DNA of 64,000 nucleotides, from contig CAYRTL010000001.1 in the NCBI GenBank assembly GCA_964427005.1, positions 124,001-188,000 of the forward strand, read 5' to 3'. The translations under genes were made by a program, and so were the position numbers. The stretch is from JAMXLO01 sp964427005 (GTDB lineage Bacteria > Pseudomonadota > Alphaproteobacteria > Acetobacterales > Acetobacteraceae). Positions 33,138 through 40,500 of this stretch are shown here, piece by piece. The notes below the pieces were generated by a model that was not told the DNA's origin, did not search any database, and was given only the letters and a program-made list of their open reading frames with translations. Every line of letters begins with the position of its first letter. Position 1 is the first letter of the stretch.

Positions 33138-34842
33138 GGAATTCACCACAAAGACACAGAGTTCACAAAGAACTCAGCAGATTAGCAACATCCGCACCAT
33201 CAGAGCGCCGCGCGGGGCCGACATAAGCGCGAAGTCATGGCTGACCGAGGCACCTATGCGGATGCTGATGAACAACCTGGATCCGGAGGTGGCGGAGCGC
33301 CCGGGCGAGCTCATCGTGTATGGCGGCATGGGCCGTGCCGCGCGCGACTGGGATAGCTATGATCGCATTGTCGCGACACTCCGCAGGCTGGAAGCGGATC
33401 AGACACTGCTAGTGCAGTCGGGCAGGCCTGTCGGCGTCTTCCGCACGCACACTGATGCGCCGCGCGTGCTGATCGCGAACTCCAACCTCGTGCCGCATTG
33501 GGCGACGTGGGAGCATTTCAACGAGCTCGACCGCAAAGGCCTGATGATGTTTGGCCAGATGACGGCCGGCTCCTGGATCTATATCGGCAGCCAGGGAATC
33601 ATCCAGGGCACGTACGAGACGTTCGTCGAGGTTGGACGACGCCATTATGGCGGTGATCTGTCCGGCCGATGGATTCTCACCGCGGGTTTAGGCGGCATGG
33701 GCGGTGCGCAGCCTCTCGCCGCGACGATGGCGGGCGCATCGCTGCTGGCGATCGAATGCCAGCCAAGCCGGATCGAGATGCGGCTGCAGACCGGCTATCT
33801 CGATATGCGCACCGACCAACTGGATGAGGCGCTCGCTATTATTGAGCGCTCGTGCCGTGAGCGAAAGCCAGTATCAGTTGGGCTACTGGGCAATGCAGCC
33901 GAGCTGTTGCCGGAGCTGGTGCGACGCGGTGTGCGTCCGGATGTGGTAACGGATCAGACATCGTCACACGATCCGGCAAATGGCTATCTGCCGAAGGGCT
34001 GGAGCATTGCCGAATGGGAACGCCGCCGCGAGACCGCCCCGGCCGATGTCGCCAAGGCAGCACGCGCGTCGATCGCCGAGCATGTTCGCGGAATGCTTGC
34101 GTTTCATCGCATGGGTGTACCGACGCTCGACTACGGCAATAACATTCGACAGATGGCGAGGGATGAGGGCGTAGCCGATGCCTTTGCCTTCCCTGGGTTT
34201 GTGCCGGCGTATATTCGCCCCTTGTTCTGCCGCGGCATCGGACCGTTCCGTTGGGCCGCGCTGTCCGGAGACCCCGAGGACATCTACCGCACCGATGCGA
34301 AGGTGAAGGAGCTGCTGCCTTATCACTCGCATCTGCACAACTGGCTGGACATGGCACGGTCCCGCATCCGTTTCCAGGGATTGCCGGCACGAATCTGCTG
34401 GGTCGGGTTGGGCGATCGTCACCGGCTGGGACTCGCGTTTAACGAGATGGTCGCACGCGGTGAACTGAAGGCACCAATTGTGATTGGCCGGGACCACCTT
34501 GACGCGGGGTCGGTCGCATCGCCGAACCGCGAAACCGAAGCAATGCTGGATGGCTCGGACGCGGTGTCAGACTGGCCGATGCTGAATGCACTGCTGAACT
34601 GCGCGTCTGGTGCCACTTGGGTTTCGCTGCATCATGGCGGCGGCGTCGGCATCGGCTACTCGCAACATGCCGGCATGGTGATTGTCTGCGACGGAACGGA
34701 TGCGGCGGCACGGCGCATCGAGCGGGTGCTGTGGAACGATCCAGCCACCGGCGTCATGCGGCATGCCGACGCCGGATACGATATCGCGGTCGAAAGCGCG
34801 CGGGAGAACGGGCTCGACCTGCCTTCGCTGAGCACCCGCTAG
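33127..34842 (+). CDS. hutU: Urocanate hydratase
   Basis: 571-residue NAD-dependent hydratase that turns urocanate into imidazolonepropionate. The NAD loop GLGGMGGAQPLAA and the catalytic-cysteine region LPARICWVGLGDRHRLGLA are intact. The N-terminus is longer than usual: between MSDRE and the normal start of the fold (IRAPRGADISAKSWLTEAP) there is FTTKTQSSQRTQQISNIRT, encoded by a stretch like the common ACCACAAAGACACAGAG intergenic repeat. It overlaps hutH by 11 nt. hutI and a hutG/hutF route are not in the window, so the pathway must finish elsewhere. Confidence 0.96.
   Translation: MSDREFTTKTQSSQRTQQISNIRTIRAPRGADISAKSWLTEAPMRMLMNNLDPEVAERPGELIVYGGMGRAARDWDSYDRIVATLRRLEADQTLLVQSGRPVGVFRTHTDAPRVLIANSNLVPHWATWEHFNELDRKGLMMFGQMTAGSWIYIGSQGIIQGTYETFVEVGRRHYGGDLSGRWILTAGLGGMGGAQPLAATMAGASLLAIECQPSRIEMRLQTGYLDMRTDQLDEALAIIERSCRERKPVSVGLLGNAAELLPELVRRGVRPDVVTDQTSSHDPANGYLPKGWSIAEWERRRETAPADVAKAARASIAEHVRGMLAFHRMGVPTLDYGNNIRQMARDEGVADAFAFPGFVPAYIRPLFCRGIGPFRWAALSGDPEDIYRTDAKVKELLPYHSHLHNWLDMARSRIRFQGLPARICWVGLGDRHRLGLAFNEMVARGELKAPIVIGRDHLDAGSVASPNRETEAMLDGSDAVSDWPMLNALLNCASGATWVSLHHGGGVGIGYSQHAGMVIVCDGTDAAARRIERVLWNDPATGVMRHADAGYDIAVESARENGLDLPSLSTR
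33139..33178. repeat. ACCACAAAGACACAGAG-type repeat translated as the hutU N-terminus
   Basis: TTCACCACAAAGACACAGAG followed by TTCACAAAGAACTCAG matches, by eye, a short AT-richer repeat common between bacterial genes. Here it is in frame within the first 20 codons of hutU and adds about 13 residues before the conserved fold. Confidence 0.55.
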
Positions 34843-36127
34843 CGAAGTGGCGGCGACGCGGAAAGACGCTGCGCACGACGCAACGGATCAAACGGCGCAA
34901 GATCGAGCAACGCTTCATTTCCCAGCGCCGCATCGGCCAACAGACGTCCGGCCAAAGGACCAATCGTCAGGCCGGCTGCACCGAGGCCGTTGCCGATCAG
35001 CAGACCGTCCAGTCCGCGTCCGAGCAAGGGCCTGATGCCTGCCCCGACCGGACGGAACCCTACGCGTGTTTCGATCACAGTCGCTGCACCAAGCCCAGGT
35101 GCAACATGCAGGGCCTCGGCCAGCACCTGCGCCTGACCCAATGCGGTGACGCGGCAGTCAAAGCCCACTCCACTCTCGCGGGTGGCGCCGACGACGACGC
35201 GTGAATCGTCGAACGCAAGCAAATAATGACTGCCAGGTGGCAGAATGACTGGCCAAGTGCTCGTGTCCTGTCCTGGAAGACGCAAGTGCACGATCTGCCC
35301 ACGCTGCGGTTCGATGGGCAGCGCGACTCCGACTGGTTTCAGCAACGTTGGCGCCCAGGCTCCGGCGGTGACGATAACCTGATCCGCCGCAATCATCTCG
35401 CCACTCAGCGCTACACCGGTGACGCGCTCAGCCGTGCGCGTCAGCCTCGCCTCAGCTTGGTGCAGCACGGCGCCATAGTGCTGGGCGGCGCGCAGCAGAC
35501 CTGCTGCCATCCGCCTGCCATCAACGCGTGCACCGCCGGCCACGTGCAAGGCACCAAAATCCGTTCGCAGCGGCGGAAACAGCGTCCTGGCATNNNNNNN
35601 NNNNNNNNNNNNNNNNNNNNNNNNNNNNNNNNNNNNNNNNNNNNNNNNNNNNNNNNNNNNNNNNNNNNNNNNNNNNNNNNNNNNNNNNNNNNNGCCACGT
35701 GCAAGGCACCAAAATCCGTTCGCAGCGGCGGAAACAGCGTCCTGGCATCGCGTTGCGTCAGCAGACTGACATTACCCATCTCCGGCGTATGGTCCTTCCG
35801 ACGGCGCAGCATGTCCTGGAAGGCCGCAAGCTCCTCGCTGTCATTCGAAACCAGCAGCGCGCCGACGCGGCGATAGCCGAGATCTGTTGCACCCAGCTCC
35901 GCGAGGACGGGTACCAGTTCGGTGTAATAGCGTGCCCCTTCGACGTAGAGCCGATAGAACGCTGGATCATCCGCACCAGAGACCCACGGACAGATAATCC
36001 CCGCACCGGCAGCCGTTGCACGGCCTTCGTGCGATGCATCAACGATGGTGACCTGGGCACCGGCACGCGCAAGATGAAAGGCGGCGCTTGCGCCCAGAAT
36101 GCCCGCGCCGACGACAACGATCTGCAT
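34839..36127 (-). CDS. FAD-dependent amine/amino-acid oxidase (ThiO/DAO family), interrupted by an assembly gap
   Basis: DAO-fold flavoenzyme. N-terminal MQIVVVGAGILGASAAFHLARAG binds FAD, then ATAAGAGIICPWVSG; the C-terminal half has ITAGAWAP-like VTAGAWAPTLLKPVG, QRGQIVHL, and GFRPVGAGIRPLLGR..GLLIGNGLGAAGLT. As written it is split by 100 N and out of frame. Removing the N run plus one copy of the 55-bp duplication leaves 1,134 nt, an intact 377-residue gene. A TPP riboswitch directly precedes it, so a thiamine link (glycine oxidase ThiO or a thiamine-salvage oxidase) is likely. No other thi genes are in view. It converges on hutU and overlaps its stop by 4 nt. Confidence 0.85.
35539..35748. 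repeat. Exact 55-bp direct duplication flanking the N gap
   Basis: The 55 bases at 35539-35593 (beginning GCCACGTGCAAGGCACC, ending GCGTCCTGGCAT) recur without change at 35694-35748. Their length equals a common de Bruijn k-mer, so they look like overlapping contig ends rather than a biological repeat. Confidence 0.95.
35594..35693. other. Assembly gap of exactly 100 N
   Basis: One hundred undetermined bases of conventional scaffold-gap length, inside the FAD oxidase gene. Any peptide spanning it is meaningless. See the identical flanks. Confidence 0.99.
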
Positions 36128-36130
36128 GAC

Positions 36131-36212
36131 AACTCCCTTCGCTGGCATGATCCAGAGCAGGTTCGCGGGTATGATCTCAGCCCTCGCGTGAGGACACCCC
36201 GGTGTGGCCTCA
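36131..36212 (-). ncRNA. TPP (THI-box) riboswitch
   Basis: Read on the minus strand the region shows the thiamine-pyrophosphate aptamer core in order: CCGGGGTG, then GGCTGAGATCATACCCGC, GAACCTG, CTGGATCATGCCAGCG, and AAGGGAG. The last block is both the 3' strand of the closing stem and the ribosome site 7 nt before ATG 36127 of the FAD oxidase, so ligand binding would block translation. No separate terminator is seen. Confidence 0.92.
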
Positions 36213-36282
36213 GCATCCCACGCCTTGGTTTCCTGTCAAGTGCTGTGCCAGACTTGTGCACGCGGAATCCGGGAGTGAACGC

Positions 36283-37785
36283 ATGACGCCGGCGGAACTC
36301 GGCAAGATCGATGTGCTGGTGATAGGTGCCGGCAATGCGGCGGCGAATGCCGCACTGTCAGCGCATGAATCAGGCGCATCCGTCGCAATGATTGAGACCG
36401 CGCCGAAGGAAGCGCGCGGCGGCAACTCGGCGTTTACCGGTGGAGCGTTCCGGTTCAAGTATGAAAGTGTGCAGGACCTGCTACAGCTTGCCCCGGACAT
36501 CGCCGAACTGGATCTCGCGAATATTGACTTCGGCAGCTACACCGAGGGCCAGTATTTCGACGACATGGGCCGGCTGACCGAGTACCGCTGCGATCCCGAC
36601 CTCACCGAGGTTCTGATCGGCAACAGCTTCGAAGCTGGCCTATGGCTGCGCAAACAGGGGGTGCGCTTCCAACCCGCACTCGGCCGGCAGGCGTTCAAAG
36701 TCGGGGGTAAGTTCAAGTTCTGGGGCGGCCTGGCGTGTCACATCTTCGGCGGCGGACAGCACCTTGTCGCGACGCTGCATGATAGGTTGGAGCGCGTCGG
36801 CATTCCCGTGCTGTACGAGACCACAGCCGTCGCGTTGCTGCGCGGCGACACCGGCGTCGAGGGTGTGCGCGTCCGGCATCGGTTTCGCGAGTACGAGTTG
36901 CGAGCGAAGGCGATCATCCTCGCCTGCGGCGGATTCGAATCCAACCCGGAAATGCGGGCGCGTTATCTCGGTCCGAACTGGGATCTCGCGAAGGTACGGG
37001 GCACCAAATACAACATGGGCATCGGCCATCGCATGGCGATTGCCATTGGTGCGGCCGTGGCCGGACACTGGTCGGGAGCGCACGCGGTCCAGTGGGACAT
37101 GAATGCGCCGCCGTATGGGGATCTCTCCGTTGGCGATCGCTTTCAGAAGCACAATTATCCATTCGGCGTGCTGGTGAACGCGCGCGGCCAACGCTTCCTG
37201 GATGAAGGACTCGATTTTCACAGCTACACTTATGCGAAATACGGGCATGAGGTGCTGAAGCAGCCGGGCCTGTTCGCGTGGCAGATCTTTGACCAGAAGA
37301 TCGTTCACCTGCTGCGCGAGGAATACCGCATCGCGCGCATCACCAAGGAGCAAGCGGACACGCTGGAGGAATTGGTCCCGAAGCTCTCGGGCGTCGACGC
37401 GATGGCTGCGCTCGATACGCTTCGCCAATACAATGCAGCGCGGCGCCCCGACGTACCGTTCAATCCGAACATCCATGATGGGCTGCGTACCTTCGATCTG
37501 CCGATCAACAAGACCAACTGGGCCCAAAAACTCGATACGCCGCCATACCATGCGTACGGCGTGACAACGGGCGTGACTTTCACCTTCGGTGGTTTGAAGG
37601 GAACCACAGCGGCGGAGGTGGAGGACACGTCAGGCGTGCCGATCCCCGGCTTGTACGCCGCGGGTGAGATCCTCGGTGGGCTGTATTTCCACAACTACGG
37701 CAGCGGCACGGGGCTCGTTGCCGGCGTGGTGTTCGGACGTATCGCGGGGAAACAGGCGGCGGGGTTTGCGCTCAATCCACGGTGA
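36283..37785 (+). CDS. FAD-dependent dehydrogenase, TcuA (tricarballylate dehydrogenase)/fumarate-reductase flavoprotein family
   Basis: 500-residue flavoprotein. FAD motif VLVIGAGNAAANAALSA at the N-terminus, GGNSAFTGGAFRF (TcuA-like), FKFWGGLACHIFGGGQHLV, and the C-terminal GLYAAGEILGGLYFHNYGSGTGL, the FAD/substrate block of fumarate-reductase relatives. TcuA oxidises tricarballylate to cis-aconitate with the membrane protein TcuB, but no tcuB or tcuC is adjacent, so the substrate is uncertain. GGGAG lies 8 nt before ATG 36283. It is divergent from the riboswitch-controlled oxidase, and its 3' end overlaps the convergent osmC gene by 14 bp. Confidence 0.83.
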   Translation: MTPAELGKIDVLVIGAGNAAANAALSAHESGASVAMIETAPKEARGGNSAFTGGAFRFKYESVQDLLQLAPDIAELDLANIDFGSYTEGQYFDDMGRLTEYRCDPDLTEVLIGNSFEAGLWLRKQGVRFQPALGRQAFKVGGKFKFWGGLACHIFGGGQHLVATLHDRLERVGIPVLYETTAVALLRGDTGVEGVRVRHRFREYELRAKAIILACGGFESNPEMRARYLGPNWDLAKVRGTKYNMGIGHRMAIAIGAAVAGHWSGAHAVQWDMNAPPYGDLSVGDRFQKHNYPFGVLVNARGQRFLDEGLDFHSYTYAKYGHEVLKQPGLFAWQIFDQKIVHLLREEYRIARITKEQADTLEELVPKLSGVDAMAALDTLRQYNAARRPDVPFNPNIHDGLRTFDLPINKTNWAQKLDTPPYHAYGVTTGVTFTFGGLKGTTAAEVEDTSGVPIPGLYAAGEILGGLYFHNYGSGTGLVAGVVFGRIAGKQAAGFALNPR

Positions 37786-38269
37786 TGCTTGGCGGATTCC
37801 GGAGGGTCTGGAGGATGACGCAGTAGCGCTCGGTGGTCTGGATCATGCGTTCCAGTTTCGCAGCATCGGCATCGCTGTCGACCTCGAAGCGTAGGCTGAT
37901 GTCGGTCAAACCGACAGGAACGCTGCGATCGATGCCCAGTGTGCCACGCGCGTCCCAGCTACCTTCGGCAATGACGCGACCACTGTGTATCGTGACGCCC
38001 ATCGCGGTTGCCACCGCGCGCAGAGTGACGCCGGCGCAGGCAACCACTGCCTCCAGCAGCATGTCCGCGGAGCAGGCGAGCTGACCGGAGCCACCAGTCG
38101 CGGGATGCAAGCCCGCATGCGTTTCACCGTGCCAGGCCGGTACGGTACAGGCGATGTCATCGGTGTCGAGCCGCGCCTCTGCGCGCGCGGGAACGTGTGC
38201 CGCATCGGGCATCTCGCGATAACGCTGCTTGAGCGGCGCCTGCATAGCGCGGAGCTGTTCTGCATTCAT
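37772..38269 (-). CDS. OsmC family peroxiredoxin-like protein
   Basis: 165-residue OsmC-fold protein. The two redox cysteines are in LEAVVACAGVTLRAVA and ERYCVILQTLRNP, at the spacing of OsmC/Ohr hydroperoxide reductases. It probably detoxifies organic hydroperoxides; some OsmC-like proteins lack that activity. Convergent with the TcuA-like gene. Confidence 0.88.
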   Translation of the reverse strand: MNAEQLRAMQAPLKQRYREMPDAAHVPARAEARLDTDDIACTVPAWHGETHAGLHPATGGSGQLACSADMLLEAVVACAGVTLRAVATAMGVTIHSGRVIAEGSWDARGTLGIDRSVPVGLTDISLRFEVDSDADAAKLERMIQTTERYCVILQTLRNPPSITVD

Positions 38270-38301
38270 CCCGCCACTCTAGGGGCGCGAAGCAGAAAAG
38301 C

Positions 38302-38550
38302 CTAGGGCCGGCGTGACGTGCCGATGTTTGGAATCAGTGAACCAAGGCGGCCAAACAGATAGCCGAGAGCGAAGACGAGAAGCGCCGCGGTGATCGGCTG
38401 GGCTCGGATCACCTCTCTCACCTCGCCGATGCCATCATGAGTTCGGTAGGCCACCTGACCAGCCTGATCCACTGCGGCCTGCATACCGCCTGCCACGCGC
38501 CGAGCGGCTCCGCTGGCCGAATCCAAGGCGCTCACAACCGAATCGCTCAT
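38302..38550 (-). CDS. Small DUF883/ElaB-YqjD-like membrane-anchored protein
   Basis: 82-residue protein with an amphipathic helical N-terminal part (SALDSASGAARRVAGGMQAA) and one C-terminal membrane helix (PITAALLVFALGYLFGRLGSL). This layout recalls the ElaB/YqjD group, which tether inactive ribosomes to the membrane, but similarity is mostly architectural. AGGAGGG lies 6 nt before ATG 38550. Confidence 0.72.
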   Translation of the reverse strand: MSDSVVSALDSASGAARRVAGGMQAAVDQAGQVAYRTHDGIGEVREVIRAQPITAALLVFALGYLFGRLGSLIPNIGTSRRP

Positions 38551-38619
38551 GTGGTCCCTCCTGCGCGGCAACGTGATAGACCACAGACCGGTTTCGCGCG
38601 GCAGAACAAATTGCCGTTG

Positions 38620-39804
38620 CTACGGCGGCGCTAGGCCCAGCAACTGCGCTGTGTTGTGAGCGATCAGGCGTTCCTCATCAGTCCGGATGACCCACACGGG
38701 GACAGAAGAGCTGTCGGCACTAATCCGTCCCTCCCCGTTTGCGTTGCGGTCCGGATCGAGGGCGGCACCGAACCAGCCACATCCTGCCATGACCTCTGCT
38801 CGTGTCGCCGGATCGTTCTCACCTATGCCGGCCGAGAATACGAAGGCGTCGATCCCGCCCAGTGCAGCAACAAGGGAGCCTGTTTCGCAAATGATGCGAT
38901 ATACAAACAGTGCAATCGCCTCCTTGGCCGCCGGATCGGACGACATTCTCAACGTTCGCATGTCCGAGGAAATGCCGGAGACGCCCAGAAGCCCGGATTG
39001 GCGATAGATCAGATTCTCGATCGCCGCTGCATCCATCTTGTATTGCTCCATGGCATAGAGGATGACACCGGGATCAAGTGCGCCACATCGCGTCCCCATC
39101 ATCAGTCCATCTACCGCCGTGAAACCCATGGTCGTAGCTACGCTGCGGCCATCGCTGACCGCGCACAGACTCGCGCCATTGCCAAGGTGCGCCAGGACGA
39201 TCCGCCCTGAAGCCAGTTCAGGAGACAATTCGAACAGCCGCGACACAAGATATTCGTATGATATGCCGTGAAAGCCATAGCGTCGCACGCCTGCTTCGGT
39301 GAACTCGCGTGGCAGCGCAAAGGACTGGGCGACAATTGGTTGGGTTCGATGGAAGGCCGTGTCAAAGCAGGCGACCTGTGGAACGTCCGGTGCCGTCTCG
39401 AAGATCGTACGTATGGGAGCGAGATTGTGGGGCTGATGCAGCGGAGCCAACGGTTCGAGCTCCTTGAGGGCCTCTAGCACGTTAAGATCCAGGCGAACCG
39501 GCGCGCTGAATTTTGTGCCACCATGAACGACGCGATGGCCAACAGCCTTCACCGGTCTTCCAGCGGCAAGGTGCAAGCTCGTCCTCAGTATTTCCCGCGT
39601 TGCAGCGTCGTGGTCGAATCCCGCAACGGACCACTGGCGGGTAGTAGACGTGTTGCCTTGTGCGTCCTTGACGCTCAGGCGCGGACTGACGCCAATGCCT
39701 TCGATCTGGCCACGAAACAGCAGATCGGCGTTCGCCGAGGCGTCATACAAAGCGAATTTTACACTCGAGGAGCCAGCGTTGATGACGGCGACGCAGTCAG
39801 ACAT
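38620..39804 (-). CDS. ackA: Acetate kinase
   Basis: 394-residue acetate kinase interconverting acetate + ATP and acetyl phosphate. Motifs: VINAGSSSVKFAL, HRVVHGG, ACFDTAFH, RYGFHGISYEY, HLGNGASLCAV, MGFTAVDGLMMGTRCGALDPG and FSAGIGENDP. GAGGAA precedes ATG 39804. No phosphate acetyltransferase is adjacent; a decayed fabI piece lies just upstream, recalling the pta-ackA-fabI grouping known in some alphaproteobacteria. Confidence 0.95.
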   Translation of the reverse strand: MSDCVAVINAGSSSVKFALYDASANADLLFRGQIEGIGVSPRLSVKDAQGNTSTTRQWSVAGFDHDAATREILRTSLHLAAGRPVKAVGHRVVHGGTKFSAPVRLDLNVLEALKELEPLAPLHQPHNLAPIRTIFETAPDVPQVACFDTAFHRTQPIVAQSFALPREFTEAGVRRYGFHGISYEYLVSRLFELSPELASGRIVLAHLGNGASLCAVSDGRSVATTMGFTAVDGLMMGTRCGALDPGVILYAMEQYKMDAAAIENLIYRQSGLLGVSGISSDMRTLRMSSDPAAKEAIALFVYRIICETGSLVAALGGIDAFVFSAGIGENDPATRAEVMAGCGWFGAALDPDRNANGEGRISADSSSVPVWVIRTDEERLIAHNTAQLLGLAPP

Positions 39805-39832
39805 GGTGAGTTCCTCTGTAGCCACGATCGCA

Positions 39833-40020
39833 TTACGCGCCGATATTCGTCCCACCATCGATGCACAGTGCCGCCGCTGATGCACCTGGCAATGACGTTG
39901 CCAGGTAGGCACACGCGCAGCCAACATCCATGATGTCGACGAGGTCACCAAGAGCTGCCTCTTGCGCCGCCTCGTTCAGCAGAATCTCATGGCAAACATA
40001 ACCGGCGCATTGATCTAACT
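39833..40020 (-). pseudogene. Remnant of enoyl-ACP reductase fabI (C-terminal about 60 codons)
   Basis: Minus-strand reading gives EILLNEAAQEAALGDLVDIM, then DVGCACAYLATSLPGA and LCIDGGTNIGA-stop. This is the C-terminal pattern of FabI-type reductases (helix, DVG-AFL, then VDGG-I). There is no start codon or cofactor-binding half: upstream similarity fades by about 40020 and a stop appears near 40067. It lies 28 nt before ackA. Confidence 0.6.
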
Positions 40021-40500
40021 CAATCGGCCTAGAGTTCGGGTGTTTCGACGCGGAGTGAGCCCGGGCATCGGATCACGTTGTCCGTGCCGGTGCGCGGATT
40101 GGAGTTCACGGGGCTGAAGGTAGTTGATGGCGTGATTTCCAAGCTGCTCTTTACAATAGTAACGCAGGGACAGCTACCATGGCCTGAGCTTCGGTAATGC
40201 CGGTATCGCTCTGACCTGGCGGATTCACCATGGGCGGGAACGTCATTTGGCGGCCGTCTCGATGGGCAACTGGCCCTGCTACCGCAGGGCGACCGCCAAC
40301 AACTTGGTCACCGAAGCACCGGCCAGGGGCAACGTCGTCCATTTCTGATCCGAGCCTGACAGCCCCATCCGTCTGCATGACTCGTAAGTTGCATGACTGT
40401 GCGCTATGCAATAGCCGTGTATTGGCAACGCTCCCGTCTTGCGCCGTCCCCCGACGCGATTGGGGTTCTCGCCGAGAAGCCGCCCGTAACGGAGGCGCGC
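40021..40500. other. Region with no supported gene
   Basis: About 480 bp between the fabI remnant and the first glycosyltransferase. Open frames exist (for example minus strand 40151-40411 and 40279-40518), but none resembles a known family or has a good ribosome site. It presumably holds the promoter for the glycan locus; more decayed gene remnants are possible. Confidence 0.5.
40491..40495 (+). promoter_or_regulatory. Ribosome binding site supporting the TTG start of the first glycosyltransferase
   Basis: GGAGG, 5 nt before TTG at 40501. No comparable site precedes ATG 40393, and the family fold begins right after the TTG. Confidence 0.6.

Noticed and set aside
33209..33250. Possible later start for hutU that would exclude the repeat-encoded residues
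   Set aside because: No in-frame ATG or GTG with a ribosome site lies between the repeat and the conserved fold; the ATG overlapping hutH is the best start.
35521..35748. Short frames spanning the N run
   Set aside because: They exist only because undetermined bases contain no stops and the duplication shifts the frame.
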